Shown here piece after piece: positions 10,337-22,833 of a DNA stretch of 64,000 nucleotides. Source of the stretch: Camellia lanceoleosa (lineage: Eukaryota; Streptophyta; Magnoliopsida; Ericales; Theaceae). A program made the position numbers and the translations under genes. The stretch is taken from contig CM045762.1 in NCBI GenBank assembly GCA_025200525.1, positions 108,970,734 to 109,034,733 of the forward strand, given 5' to 3'. Every line of letters starts with the position of its first letter. Position 1 is the stretch's first letter. The notes under the pieces were generated by a model that saw only the letters and a program-made list of their open reading frames with translations, was not told the origin of the DNA and ran no database searches.

Positions 10337-11752
10337 TGTGACACCCTGAACGGTTAATTAAATATCACATAAATATTTATTAATATATATAATTGTGGGT
10401 GTATGTGATAATATATTATTAAATAAATAATAATAATATAGAATCTAATATTGACATTAGGTTATCAAATATGAGATTAATTAGGGACTATTATTTGGAA
10501 CCAAATTAACACAAATATAGAATTATAATACTAGTTGGGCCAAATTAGAGTTAAAGATAGTAAATAAATAAATGTAAAAGTTTGAGTAAATAAATAATAA
10601 TAATAATAAACCTGCTGATGAGATAAGGACAATCAATTACTCACCATTAATTAGTAGATTATAATCTCTTAGGAGAGATGGTTGGATGCCATTTGTGCCA
10701 AGTCACCCTATGGAGGCATCATGAGTTTGCATGTATATAAGAAGTTTGGGGGAGGGGGGGGAACTACGACTAAGGTAAAGGAATGAGGGAAATAAGAGAG
10801 TAAAATAAAGAGAAATCGAAACGAGGAAGAACAGTTTCAAAAAGATAGGAAAAATAGAAAGCAAATAGTAAGACTCAATCTTAAAGTGAGTTATATTATT
10901 TCTTGAGTTACCATAGTATATTTTACATATGTTTTGACTTATCATAATTTATTTTATACAAGTTACGTTTTATAAAATATATTAATATTTCAATTACGTG
11001 GGGTTATTTTCTAAACTCTATTTGTTTAAAATGAAATCCATGAATATATTTGTTTAAATTTTAATATATATTTGACTATGATCTTATAAACAATTATGTT
11101 TTGTAAGTACCACCACGGGAGTCTCACGCCTTGGGGGACTTAAATAACCATTGGCCTCTGTTTGGCCACTTTGTGGTCCTCTGTTTGTCATGGATCCATT
11201 GACCTCTGTTTTGATTGTCACTTCTATGACCTCTGTTCTGTTCTATTCTGTACCGTGGTTATGGTTATTTATTTACATAATTTCTGTATTTTAGTTTCTG
11301 TCACTTAAATGGTTTATTTACTAGATTGAGTTATGTAACTATTTTGGCCTAACTAACTATCCATGGTTATTTTGTATTCCCTATACTCTTGGCATAATAT
11401 TTCTCACTCTGCTGTGTGCTTATAGCTGTAACCCTTTCAGGTGACGAGATGTAGGAAAAACCCATAACCTTACGAAATTGAACCCGTACGTGGATTGATG
11501 TTGAACCACTATTTTGTCTTTCTTATATATATATATATATTTTTGCTCCCTTTTATTCTACTCGGGGCCGGTCACTGAATAATAAAATAATAAAAGCTTT
11601 ATAAATGTATTTTCTCTTATTGAAATCATAAAATAGGAGTAATTTCCTATTTAATTATTTTTATTTCCGCTTGCGCAGTTTAATTTGCTACAAATAAAAT
11701 GAGTTAGTAAGTTGCGATTCCAACCCTAAGCCCCTAGGTTCGGGTTGTGACA
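10337..11752 (+). repeat. 5' LTR of the gypsy element
   Basis: It is bounded by TGTGACACCCTG and CGGGTTGTGACA, 1,416 bp. The PBS follows four bases later. A short-word repeat, CCTCTGTT with small changes, recurs about five times between 11,150 and 11,240. Similar GGCC...GTTCTG words occur in the other gypsy solo LTRs of the window. Confidence 0.85.
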
Positions 11753-11756
11753 AAGG

Positions 11757-11772
11757 TGGTATCAGAGCAATG
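11757..11772 (+). other. Primer-binding site, initiator Met tRNA type
   Basis: TGGTATCAGAGCAATG four bases after the LTR end complements the 3' end of initiator Met tRNA. Confidence 0.9.
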
Positions 11773-11948
11773 GTTTAAAAAAAAAACTATTTTAATTTCA
11801 TCAGGAAGTTCGAAAAGTTATAAATAAAACTATATAGCTAAATAAACATAACAAAGTAAAATAAGATAAAATAATAATAATAATAAATATTTACCTGCAA
11901 CATTAGTCCTTTTGTGTAAAATCTCACATTTATCTTGGTGTTGTAGGA

Positions 11949-12229
11949 ATGTCGGAGATTAATCTTGATGATGCTTTTTAGGATGAGCTCGAGGCCATTA
12001 ATTTAGATGAGATCTTAACCGAACACCCCGCCCCCCGCCTCACCTGAGGGTTGGGGAGATTCAGATGACATAATCAGAGGACTGCATTCAAGCCTTGCCC
12101 AGTTGATGGGTCAGCCAATTTATATCCAGGCCGACCCTACCGATGTCCCACATTTACTATGGAGACAAAGTTGTACCGATACACGTAGACATTTTCTTGG
12201 ACCCACTCGTGTCCTTGGCGTTGCCCCGG
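11949..12229 (+). pseudogene. Start of the gypsy gag region, interrupted
   Basis: An ATG at 11949 opens MSEINLDDAF and then a stop, followed by DELEAINLDEILTEHPAP. After frame changes the reading PTDVPHLLWRQSCTDTRRHF continues to LGVAP at 12229, where the solo LTR starts. It would continue after the solo LTR in the block beginning DFMARRENVYP. The start is chosen because it follows the PBS and leader. I do not recognise a domain; a gag N-terminus is inferred from position. Confidence 0.55.
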
Positions 12230-15108
12230 TGTAGACACCCCATTTTTGACCGTCCTCAAGACTTGGATGTCACCGTTTGAACACTCGGTGATTATCCATG
12301 TTCGTGTTCGTTTTGAGTTCTCGGAGGTCTCGGCCGCGCGCCTCGCCTCAAGATCTCTCAACTTGACTGTTTTGTGCTTGGTTGTGACCAAACACTTGTA
12401 TTTCTATTTTTAAGGGAAGATGGTGGCTTGTTGGCCACCCCCTCAACCCACCTGCCAAGGCATGATGCCACCGGCCCTTTTTTATTGCCATCAGCCAAAG
12501 GTTGTGGCCGGTCGGCACCTTTGTTGGTCAGTCGGCCACCTTTGTTGGTCAATCAGCCATTTCTGCTAGTTGACCTCTTTCCATCTGCTTTTGGCAGATA
12601 TTTTATGCCAGCTGTCACAGCTGGCATCCACATTACACCCCCTCTATACACGTGTATGGAGAGATTTGTTCCCTTGTGTTAGCTTCTCCAAGAAGCTTAG
12701 GAATTGAATTCCTATAAGAGGGGAGGCCCTCCTCCTTTCTCAGAGGTTTTGGAATTTTAGGTTAGAGAATTTGAATCTATCTATCTCTATAGTTCCCTTT
12801 CTTTACATTTGTGTGTGTGTTTTGTGCTCTAAAGGGTGTTTTGTTCACACTATTGCACACAAGCACCTAGCATTACACCATCCTTGGTTGCTGAGGCTCT
12901 AAGGAGTTGTTGTTAGGTTCTTGGGCTGGTTTTGATCCAAGGAAAGTGCTAGAGTGGTGTTCTTGAAGAGGTTCTTCAAAGGTGAGAAGCTATCCTCTTT
13001 ATTCCCTATTTTTGCACAAGTTTTTAGCCTATCTTTCATCCTTTGTTAAGCTTAACTTATAACTGATAAAATTTCTATTTTTAAGTGTTTAAAATAGTTG
13101 TTTAAGATCACTTTGGTGTTTGGGGTTGTTTACCCCCTCTTAGGCCTTGTTTGGCCTCATTTTTGTGCCTTTTTGTGAGCTTCGGGACCACCTTGTATCG
13201 GCCTTCTCACCACTGAAATCCTTCCAGAAGGATTTCAGTGGTGGGGATGGTGTTTTGAGGTACTAAGAAGGAAAGGGCCACCCGCTCTCCTTGTTGTCTT
13301 CAATACTTGTCATATTAGCCTCATATGTGAGCACCTTTGTTAAGTTCATGTTGGCCATGTCTTAGCTGGTATTTGTGGTTATTTTTCTGTCATTTTCCAC
13401 TGTTTTTGCCTATCTTGGTCATGCCATGCTTGGTTTATGCACTTGTAGTGTAAATTTCACAAACTAGTCTTGTATGCTTCATGTTTGAACATGTCCTCCT
13501 AGCTCATGTTGACCTCATTTCAGTGAGTTTTTGGTGTTGTTTTAGCATGCCATGACTCTGTTTTGGGCGGGTTTAGTTGGCTCTTACATGCTTCATATAC
13601 TTGCTTTGCAATCCCTCATTTGCTTCAACATGCACCTCGTGTTTAGACCACCATGCTCACATGTTTTGGCTTAACTTTGAGAAGTTTTTAGCTTTGTTTT
13701 GCCGTGCTTGAGGTCTGATTTTGGTTGTCTTGGTCGTCTATGACTTGCTTTGTATAGCCATCATGTATTCTAGCTCGTTGGCTTCGGGTGTCCAAGCTTT
13801 TAGCATGCTTTACTTGGGCCATTTCAGTGGTTTGGCATCACTTGTCATGTTATTTTAGTCCATATAGTATGCTCAAATACTCGCATTTGTCACCTATTCC
13901 ATGCTTTGGATAGTTTGTGTCTTATGCTTCTTGAATGGATCATTGCGTATGCTTCCATGCTTAGGCCATTTAGATGCCATCTAAGTGTGTTTTTGGCCTT
14001 GTCTTGACCTCCATTGGGACTGTTTTGAGTCCCTTTGACCCTTTGGGACTTGCCTTGCATGGCCATGTCTTCCAACCCCCACTTCTTTCTCCCTTTTATT
14101 TAACCGCTTATTATGGTTAGTTTTAGGGCATATTTGATTTAGCATACCTTATGCTATGCATGTTTGCATTCATTCATTTGTATTGCATGCATCGAGCTCG
14201 GCACATCATACTAATTGCATAGTACTTCAATTCCAACTTGAATATGTGTATCGAGTTGTCGCATTTCACATGCCATTCTTAGATTAGCCGAGCCTATTCT
14301 AGTTGCATTTTGCTTGCGATGCATTAGCCATTTTAACATGGACTTGGATCATACATTTGATTACTAACATGTTCTTTGTTTTGGTTCGGAGTACACTGTG
14401 AGTGTTTACGCTTTAGCATCTTGCATGTGTGTAAGTGTTGACATGTCAGCATGCTTGCCATGAGGCTAACTGCTTATGTGATATACCTGCCTGAATGCCT
14501 GTGGGTGAAGGTTGGATTACTTGAATTGGAATAATTCATTGAAATCCGCATTTTAGCCTACTTACGAGTAGCAAACTTCAAATAATTTCCAAATAAACAG
14601 ATATGCGATACTTTGTTCCAAGTTAGGCGATCTAGTCTATACTTGTGTGTTGTGTGCATCACATAGTAATCTTAGGCTAATAAACCGGAATAAGAACGCA
14701 TGTGTTTTCAAAAACTCGATATCATGCTTAGTACAGGCCGATCTTCGGATCGGGCGAGCGAGGGTGCTCATAGATAACCTTCCCCAATCGTACCCAAGTT
14801 CCCGAGCCGAGGCAACTTTGGTGATGACGGACACATGGCCTTAGGCACGAGTCAGGGTTTCCTAAATTTTCCCAAAAGAAAATATTTAGGTGGCGACTTT
14901 GCATCTGGCAAAGTAGTCCATGTTTGGCACTTCTTTCTAAAAATCTATTTTTCAAAACGATTTGCCAGATTTGGACTTTTTGGTGATTTATCGGTCTCGC
15001 ATTGCACTTTGTGGGATTAGATTCAGAACCGTGACATTCGAGTCCGAACTGTAGTAAGCCCAATAAACAAAACAGGATTTCTCCCGGGACGTTCGGGGGG
15101 CCTCTACC
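12230..15108 (+). mobile_element. Solo LTR of a Tat/Ogre-like gypsy element
   Basis: It starts TGTAGACACCCC and ends near GGGGCCTCTACC, 2,879 bp. The flanks are CCCGG (12225-12229) and CCCAG (15109-15113), a 5-bp duplication with one change. Neither a PBS nor a PPT adjoins, so it is a solo LTR left by recombination. It holds GC-rich words around GGCCGGTCGGC (12505-12550), a set of degenerate ~150-bp repeats (about 13300-13860), and a 3' block (14620-15050) shared with at least five other LTR copies in the window. The 60-110-residue frames inside it are artefacts. Confidence 0.85.
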
Positions 15109-15113
15109 CCCAG

Positions 15114-15408
15114 ATTTTATGGCCAGAAGGGAGAACGTGTACCCTAAGGACTATATTTTCACCACAGTCCCTAACCCGTTGGAGATAATTAATATTCAAA
15201 ATGTTGACTTTAATGATGACTTGTCATATGTTGAGACACCCGGCTGGATTGTCGATCGAGCATTTTTGGGATATATACAGTCTGTCCCCATTTTCACAGT
15301 CCAGACAACGTGGATGTGTTTTGGTGTAGTCCAGTTAGGATGGGAATTTGAGTTTTTTATGCAACACTATTTTCCATGGTTTTTCGGCCCATTTGACCCA
15401 CCACTTTA
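15114..15408 (+). pseudogene. Gypsy element reading block of unknown role
   Basis: About 97 codons without a stop, beginning DFMARRENVYPKDYIF and ending FFGPFDPPL. It continues in phase with LGVAP before the solo LTR, so it belongs to the interrupted gypsy element. It contains an aromatic-rich segment (FFMQHYFPWFFGPF). I recognise no domain. After it comes a T-rich stretch ending in CACAG (about 15425-15495), which looks like an intron-type spacer before gag. Confidence 0.5.
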
Positions 15409-15639
15409 GATTTGGTAGAAGAAAATATTTTTGTATGTTGACCATGATGTGTTTTGATCCCTTTTTGTTATCTTTTTGTTTTTATTTACCACAGGGATGA
15501 GACACTAACACAATTTTTGATGTTTGAAACAAAGATGTAATATTAATTGTAGAAATAGTAAAGTTGGCATTTTATATAGATATAGATTGCACTACACATG
15601 CTTACATATATGCTACGTTGTGAATATAATGCCTCATTT

Positions 15640-16762
15640 ATTACTTTGTAGAATTGCCAATAATGGTAACGAAAGCGAGTCATCAGTCAGTGGCACTGAA
15701 TCGATGGAAAGAATAATGGAAAGAGTGGTTACTAGCTTTTTATAAGCCTTGCAAACTAACATCAATAATGGGATGCCAGAACGGCGAGAAGAGTCAGTTA
15801 CCATAAAACAGTTTTAGGATCTGAAACCCACCACATTTACTGGCGGCCCAGACCCAATGGTAGCAGACGATTGGGTTAAAGACATGGAAAAAAAAATTCG
15901 CGCCCTACCTTGCACCGAAAGACAAAAGGTAACTTTCGCCACTTTCACTTTCAAAGACAATGCACAGGAATGGTCGCTTCTCACTCTGGCCAAAGAAGAA
16001 ATTACTACTTAGGCAAGATTCTTAGAAGTATTCTATGAAAAACACTTCCCAGATTCATTGCGAAAACAGAAGGCATCCGAATTCATACATCTAAAGCAAG
16101 GAACCATGACGGTGGCCGAATATGAGAGCAGGTTCACTCAACTCGCTAGGTTTGCAACATACGTCATCCCCACTGAAACTCGAAAAGTAAGAAAATTTGA
16201 AGCAGGATTGGATGCTGAAATTAAAGACAGGCTCGAGGTCTTGAAACTGCCAACCTATGCAAAAGTGGTAGACCAGGCGTACATTGCAGAAAAGAGGATT
16301 TAAGCCTCGCATTTCGGGGAACCAAGCCACAAGAAGCGATTCTAGAAAAGAGACAACAGAAGACCCGGTGTTGCGCCTCCCAAAAAGGTGAATATGGGCA
16401 CAACCAGTTCAGGCCATCAAGGTCCTACCCACCCCCGAGGTGGCATTGTTCCAATTTGTCCCACTTGTGGGAAGGCTTATTGGGGACAATGCCATCGAGA
16501 CACGAGAGCATGTTTTAAATGTGGTCAAGTTGGCCACTTGCTAAGGGATTGTCCAAAGCTGACTAATCCTACAGCCATCCACTCTAGCCTAGTCGGGAAA
16601 CTCGCAGGACCTGGAGGAGAGAGGAAGGACCAAAAAAGTCAAGGACGGGCTTTCGCCTTGGTACCTCGAAAACCAGAAGTTACCGAAAATGTTGTGTCAA
16701 GTACACTTTATGTCTGTGGTCATTTAGCTCATGTCCTCATTGACTCTGGGTCAAATATTTAA
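15640..16762 (+). pseudogene. Gypsy gag with zinc knuckle and start of protease
   Basis: Gag sequence typical of Ty3-gypsy elements: TFTGGPDPMVADDWVKDMEK (about 15835), then ARFLEVFYEKHFPDSLR, then EFIHLKQGTMTVAEYESRFT (about 16080), then YIAEKRI and a stop at about 16301. A separate open block contains the CCHC knuckle CFKCGQVGHLLRDC (16511-16552) and ends with the protease active site LIDSGSNI (about 16736-16759). Several stops lie within gag (near 15743, 15814 and 16010). Gag would form the particle; protease, cut off here, would process it. The join to LTR sequence just after DSGS is where the element was truncated. Confidence 0.82.
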
Positions 16763-19336
16763 AAACATATTCTTTATAGGTTTAGAGTTGAAGGAAATAG
16801 GAGGGGATGAAAGAAAACTGGTTTAAGCATGAAATCGTTAAGAAGGAAATGAATATATTTTACTAAATTAGGCATATCTCTTTGTACACTTGTAATTTAG
16901 ATGTGAGGCTATCACCATTAAAAAGTAGACTTCTGGGGTTTCAATTTAGACTTAACACTCACCTAAAATTGAGTCTGGATAAAGGAGATATACTCGTTTG
17001 AAATTGGGCTTAAGAGTAGATTTTGTTGACCTGGCCTGAGGAAAATGAACAACCTTCACTAAATTAGGCATATCTCTTTCTACACTTGGACTTTAAATGT
17101 GAGGCTACTACCATTGGACTGGGGCTTCAATTTAGACCCAAGAGTCACCAAAATCGAGTTTGCATAAGAGAGATATGCCCGTTTGAAGTTGGGCTTAAGA
17201 GCAGATTTTGTTAACTAGACCCAAAGCAACATCAAACCCTTTTTTTTTTTTTGGTTCAGTTGGGACACCATATTGACCAAATTTTTGATATATTCATCAC
17301 CACATGCATATACACTCAGCCTCCATTATCTAGTGCTTGATCCATTAGAGATAAGGCTTCACTTTTGTCTCTCATTAGCTCCATTATCTTCCTTTTGTCT
17401 TCTACCTTGTTTTCCACTATTTCCCTACTTGCTTAGCCTATATGTACACATCAGATTGTTGAGAGGAGCAAGGGGATAGATTAAGGAGAGAACATTTGAG
17501 CTTGAGAAAAGAGTAAAAAAAGAGAGAAAAGTTGAGTTTTTGAGCTAAAAACTCAAAAACTGAAATTCCATACCTTTTATATACACCTAATACCTTCCAT
17601 ACAAACTGAAATTCCATCTTTTATACACCTAAAACTCCTCTAAAAATTTTGAAATAGTTGAATTTCAGTAGCTTTGATCAAGAGGAAGGGTAGGTGCTAG
17701 TAAAAGTGAACAAAAACAATAGAGATAATTACTTTTTACCACATACACCCCCCAAGCCATCATTCTAGCAAAAATTCCAAGCTTTCAAATTGAGAATTAA
17801 GAACATAATTCATATACTTGAGGAGATCAAAAGGAAGTTTAAAAATCATGAAGTTCAAAAATCATGAAGCTCATCCTTTCTTGAAGAGGTGAATTTTAAA
17901 TTTATTTTATTTTCTTGCATTTCTTACTTATTTTACTCTTTTGCTTTGATTTCTTGTTATATTATATATTGTTGTAATCTAAATGAAAGTGGTGAGTTGA
18001 GATTCTCATATATATTGTTTTCAGTTCTGTTTTTGTTGTGGAAATCTAAGAAAATAGAGTTTGGCTGAGCCTATCGGTCTACGCGACCCATTAGTTGGTT
18101 GGGTAGCCACCTAAAAGTACACCATCACGCCCGTGACCTTCATGACCGTACCTGTGACCTCTAGGGAAAATCGGGTAGTCTTCCGACGTTTAGAAGATCA
18201 ACCTCTGATGGTCTTCAAGGCGCTTAAAGTTGTTATTTTGTTATGTTTATTTTATTTTGAGTGTTTGTGAGGATTTTTATGTTGTGTTGTAATATTTATT
18301 CATCTCTCCCGGATTTGTAATATTTAAAGTGTTGTAATAATTCCCCATCCCCACTTCTTATCTATTCCATTCTTTAATTGCTTTCCCTAACTGTACATAT
18401 GTATATATCTTGCATACCATGCATATTCATGCTTTTACATACATGATTCATGCCTAGATCCGACTAAATTTGCATCATTGTGCTTTAATTGATTATTATA
18501 TGATTTTGTGTGCTATTGCATGTTTTGCAACATGTCATGTTTTAGAAGCCAGATCTTTAGAAGCACTCTTATGTATGTATTGCATAAGAATTTTATATAT
18601 AGGATCATGCATATTTTACCAATTTTGTTTTGTAATTGTTTGCGGGATATTAGTAAATATGTAAGTTGTTATGCTTAAGCATCCCATTTGTGTGCGTTTT
18701 TCTTATTGTGTTTGAGCATCCTACCTTGTGGTTACTTGTTTACTTGATATAACTATATGAATGCTAGTGGATGGAGATTGTGTTGCTTAATTTGGAATGA
18801 TGTTGATTTTTTATGTTTGTAAACTCAATTTATTTGGGTTGTACATCTTCAAAACTCTTTCAAAATATATGAAATCAAATTGTTCTAAAATGAATGGCAT
18901 AATCTATACTTGTATGCTTCACATAGTATATTTTAGGATTTATTAAATAATTAGAACATGAATATATAAAGAAATAAAATTTATATCATGATTTAGTAAA
19001 GGTCGATCTTTTGATCAAGTGAGCAAGGGTGCTCAATTAAGGACCTTCCCCCTTCATACCTAAGGTTCCAAGCCAAGTATCCTTGCTTACGACGAACAGT
19101 GATCTTGGCACGAGTCATGGGTTTCGTAATTCTCTCAAAATAAATATTAGGTGGCAACTCTGAGATTTGATAACGCAGTCCATTTGTGGCCATAATTTTG
19201 TAATAAAATGGATTTTCTATAAAGTTGCCAAATTTGGACTCTCATCTTTGTTTCCCGTTGCACTCATGAGATTAGATCAAAGAAATCGAGGGTCCAAAAT
19301 GTTTAATGCGCACGGGTACCCCCAGGGCATGTTACA
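16760..19336 (+). repeat. 5' LTR of a Tat/Ogre-like element, left end missing
   Basis: From about 16,770 it aligns with the second LTR (from about 26,045) at roughly 85-90 per cent identity by eye, including TTTAGAGTTGAAGGAAATAG and CCTCCATTATCTAGTGCTTG. About 300 bp of the normal LTR start are absent. It ends GGGCATGTTACA, directly before the PBS. The 3' block (18895-19300) is shared with the other Tat/Ogre-like LTRs. The left break lies in the protease of the neighbouring gypsy element. Confidence 0.8.
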
Positions 19337-19341
19337 GTTTC

Positions 19342-19358
19342 TGGTGACTTGCTGAGGA
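19342..19358 (+). other. Primer-binding site of the Tat/Ogre-like element
   Basis: TGGTGACTTGCTGAGGA sits six bases after the LTR end. It resembles the TGGYGACTCYGCTGGGGA type of PBS of Ogre/Tat elements, attributed to tRNA-Arg. The match was made from memory. Confidence 0.65.
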
Positions 19359-20559
19359 TTTTATGAAACCTTGACTCGAATTCCATGATATGACTTTTAT
19401 TTTCAATTATATGTTTATTGCATTGCATGCATTGGTGCACTTAAAGTCCCTGTATTGCCCAGATACTAGTGGGAGTACAGATACACTTTTTGAGACACTA
19501 CACCTATCTCTACGTTACTTTAGAGGCCTTGTGTTATAACCTTTTGAGATTTGCCAAAAATGTGGCTCTACTATCTAAGCTTTGCTATCTAAGGTTCTCA
19601 AACTTCGAAGATAGGCTATATTGACCCTTTTGATTTCCTGGGATCTTCATTAGTTATGACTCAAAGGACTCTTTGGTAATGTCACCTTGACTTTAACCCC
19701 TAGAGCAGAGCCAACCTTGTGCATAAAATGAGCTATAGTACCTTTCAAAATTAGGATAGGATGCTCTCCTATTTCTAGGATGTATAATACCGCTTGTTTG
19801 AATAGTGAAACCCTAGATCATTTCAAAGCTAGGACAGGATAGCCCGAGCCCCCATAAGGGTGTTCATTCTTTTTCCTGCTATGTACAATGTATGGGATCT
19901 GGGGTTCTCAAATTCTGAACAATGCTTTAGGCATGTCAGTTTGTGGGGTTTAGTTTTTTTTTTTCAGTGGGGGGCATACAACGATCAGTTGTGCGAATTG
20001 GGCCAAAGTGCTGCCATAGTTCTGATTGGAAGTTCCATTTTGTTTTTGCTAAGTTGTTCTAGCACCATTGCTTTAGAAAAATCCGAAATCCCACAAAGTC
20101 TACCAATGTAAATAAATAGAGCTTGTGGGATATCCGACCATTTTTGTGATTAGGGAGTGACCACCTGTTGATTGCACAAGCTTTATTTTGAATGTTATAA
20201 ATGGCCTACACTTTGACTAGCAATTTGAGAATTGTTTTATTCTGAGTTCTGAATTAAATATTAAGTCTAAGTTTGATTCCACCAAGTTTGTAGAGTTGGG
20301 ATCAAGCTCGAGTCATTCTAGTGAGTCAGAGTCTATTGATTTCGGGAGTGCTAACCTAGACATTTATGTCCTGTCTAGGTCTTCTTTGTTATTTTCTTTT
20401 GAGTCTGTTGTCATCGCTGAGTCTTAGTTTCCTTTCAATAAAAGTGCCATAGATTCTGCTTACTTCTCTGTGCCTTTAATTCATTGCATTGACCAAAAAT
20501 TACAAAACTTTTTTCCAAAATTCTGATAAAAATTAAGAGGAAGAAATTCCTCAGGATTT

Positions 20560-20860
20560 GCAAATTTTGATCGACTGAAATGGAGAGCCCTTGATGAAAG
20601 AGATCATTTCTGTTAATGTGGGTACTGAGAGTGATCCTGGCTTGGTCCAGATTGGTTCTATATTGTCTTCGTAAGAGCAAGAGCGATTAGTCACTTTGTT
20701 AAAAGATTTCAAAAAATATTTTTGCGTGGTCCTATAAAGACATGCCTGGAATTGATCTTGAGATTGTACAACATAGGATCCCTCTCGACTTGAGGTTCGA
20801 CTTCCTTAGCTTTCAAACCTTGATTCAGAATGTTCAGTAATCAGCCAAAGTATAAGGCTT
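20560..20860 (+). pseudogene. Scrap of gypsy pol (protease-RT linker and RT start)
   Basis: One frame gives KEIISVNVGTESDPGLVQIG, then LVTLLKDFKK. After a shift, FAWSYKDMPGIDLEIVQHRI follows (about 20715-20775). The FAWSYKDMPGID motif is the well-known lead into reverse transcriptase of plant gypsy elements of the Tat branch. The similarity fades after about 20,850. The RT palm, with its catalytic Asp residues, is not present. It is a remnant only. Confidence 0.75.
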
Positions 20861-21177
20861 GCATAACCAGAATGGAGGCAGCCCTTGAACTAGGGGCAAT
20901 AAGGTCGGATGTGATTCAGATTGGAAAGGTTGATTTCATGTTAATCGGGTAGTGGTCATTTGCAAAAATAGATTTTGAGGACTTTTAATGAAGTTGACTG
21001 ATTTTCTAAAAACTTATTCCATTTTTGTAAAACTCAGACCATTCTTTGGACTAAAAAGAGAAATTTTTCAGTACTCACAGCCTAGCTTACATGATTTCAA
21101 AACAGAGAGTGGAACAAACATGTTAATCTAACTCTCATGTTAGTCAAAATCTTTTTAGTCAAAAAGAGTCAAAGCAA

Positions 21178-22833
21178 TGAACTAGGGGCATAGTAGAGTC
21201 AAGAATTCTGTCTTCTTCCCGTATTCTCGAGTCCCATGTTCATATTTCAATTGGCCGACTAACCATTCAGTCGGCCATCATGATTTTAGTTGACTCCAAG
21301 TGTGTTTCCTGTTTGTGTCAATCGACTAGTCACTCAATCTACTAGTAGGACAATTTATGAACCCAGAATGGGAAAACTACAGAATTTGTGTAAAGCTCAA
21401 TGGCTTGTCTTTTAGAGTTTTGTTTAGAGTATATTTCATTCCAATGAATGTAAATAGGTTTGTTTGGATTGTTTTTGCTCTGTTCTTCTTCCATTGAGTT
21501 ATTCTTTGATTTCTGGTCAGTTGAGGGCTCAATATCCAATTCAGAATTCATTCAAATTCAATCATTCTCAAATTCAAATTCAATAAAATATTTTCAAACT
21601 CAAGTACAAAGCCATTCACGCTATGATGTGCAAGAGCAAAATTTCTTTTATTCAAATTCCAAGGTGAAGCCCCCATGATTATAGCATTGCAAAAAGAGGA
21701 AGAAATTTCGAAACAAAAAAGAGAAAATTTTGAAGGATTGGTGCTCCTTCATAAAAACAAAAAAAACAAAAAAAAAAAAACAAAAGGGGCAAAGTGATGA
21801 ACTAGGGCCCAATTGAGTCAGGTTTTTTGTCCTTTACCCGCACTATCGAGTTCTCATCACCTCAATCAAGCAATTGTCAGAAAATGCACAGTAGTTGTCA
21901 CCGGCGATGCTTTTCTATTGGGCGGTCGACCAGGCAGTCGACTGGAGTTACTCTGGTTTGAGTTCAATTTGCCTCTGCAAGTGCAAAAGGGACGTGTTTG
22001 GGATGGTTTTCGCTTCATTTTCATTTTGTTGAGTTATGTTTTGTGTTTTGGTTAGTGATAGGCTCAATATTCAGTTTGGAATTCATTACAATGCAGCGAT
22101 TTTCAAGTTTAAAATTCAAAACAAAATGATTTTTATGCTCAGTGTTGTGCCATTCATGCCATCCGGATTTACAGAACAAAGCTTTAGGGATCAAGCCCCT
22201 ATCAAATTTGTACAAAAGAGAGTTGAAGCTATAGGTGCCCACTCCCAAGCATATATACAAAAAATAAAAAAATAATAACAAAAATAACAAAAAGAACAAA
22301 AAAAAAAAAATGGGGCAAAGTGATGAACTAGGGGCACAGTTGAGTCAGTTTTTTGTCCTTTACCTGCACTATCGAGTTCTCGTCACCTTAATCAAGGAAT
22401 CATTGGAAAATGCACAATAGTTGTCACTAGCGATGCTTTTCCGTTGGGCGGTCGATTAGTGTTACTCTATTTTGAGTTCATTTTGCTCCGGCAAGCGCCA
22501 AAGGGGTGTGTTTGGGATGGTTTTTGCTTCATTTTCATTTCGTTGAGTTATGTTTTTTGTTTTGGTCAGTGATAAGCTCAATATTCAGTTCAGAATTCAT
22601 TACAATGCAGTGATTTTCAAGTTCAAAATTCAAAACAAAATGATTTTTATGCTCAGTATTGTGTCATTCATGCCATCCGGATTTACAAAACAAAACTCTT
22701 TTTTATTAAAGCTTCAAGGATCAAGCCTCGATCAAATTTGTACAAAAGAGAGTTAGAGCTATAGGTGCCCACTCCCAAGCATATATAAATAAATAAAACA
22801 AAACAAACAAACAAACACAAACACAAACACACA
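21178..22833 (+). repeat. Tandem ~525-bp repeats of the Tat/Ogre-like element
   Basis: Two long units (about 21795-22316 and 22317-22833) both begin TGATGAACTAGGG and share CCTTTACC, CTATCGAGTTCTC, TGTCAC and GCGATGCTTTTC before ending in an A-rich stretch. A third, more distant start lies at 21178. The units contain TCGGCC and GGTCGAC-type words. Long tandem repeats between pol and the 3' LTR are a known habit of Ogre/Tat elements. The 70-90-residue frames seen in both units are copies of the same non-coding sequence. Confidence 0.75.

Larger units (their letters stand above)
10337..16760 (+). mobile_element. 5' part of a Ty3-gypsy retrotransposon, split by a solo LTR
   Basis: The LTR (10337-11752), a Met-tRNA PBS, a gag start, a second open block (15114-15408), gag with zinc knuckle, and the start of protease follow each other on the plus strand. 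Protease breaks off after DSGSNI at about 16753-16762, where a Tat/Ogre-like LTR takes over. Reverse transcriptase, integrase and the 3' LTR are missing from this window. The LTR type and PBS suggest a chromovirus (Tekay/Del-like), inferred from remembered features. A solo LTR occupies 12230-15108. Confidence 0.8.

Noticed and set aside
12131..12160. A further USE-like motif (GTCCCACATTT) near 12,140
   Set aside because: The last bases do not match, no TATA lies at the right distance, and it falls in gag-like coding sequence of a gypsy element.
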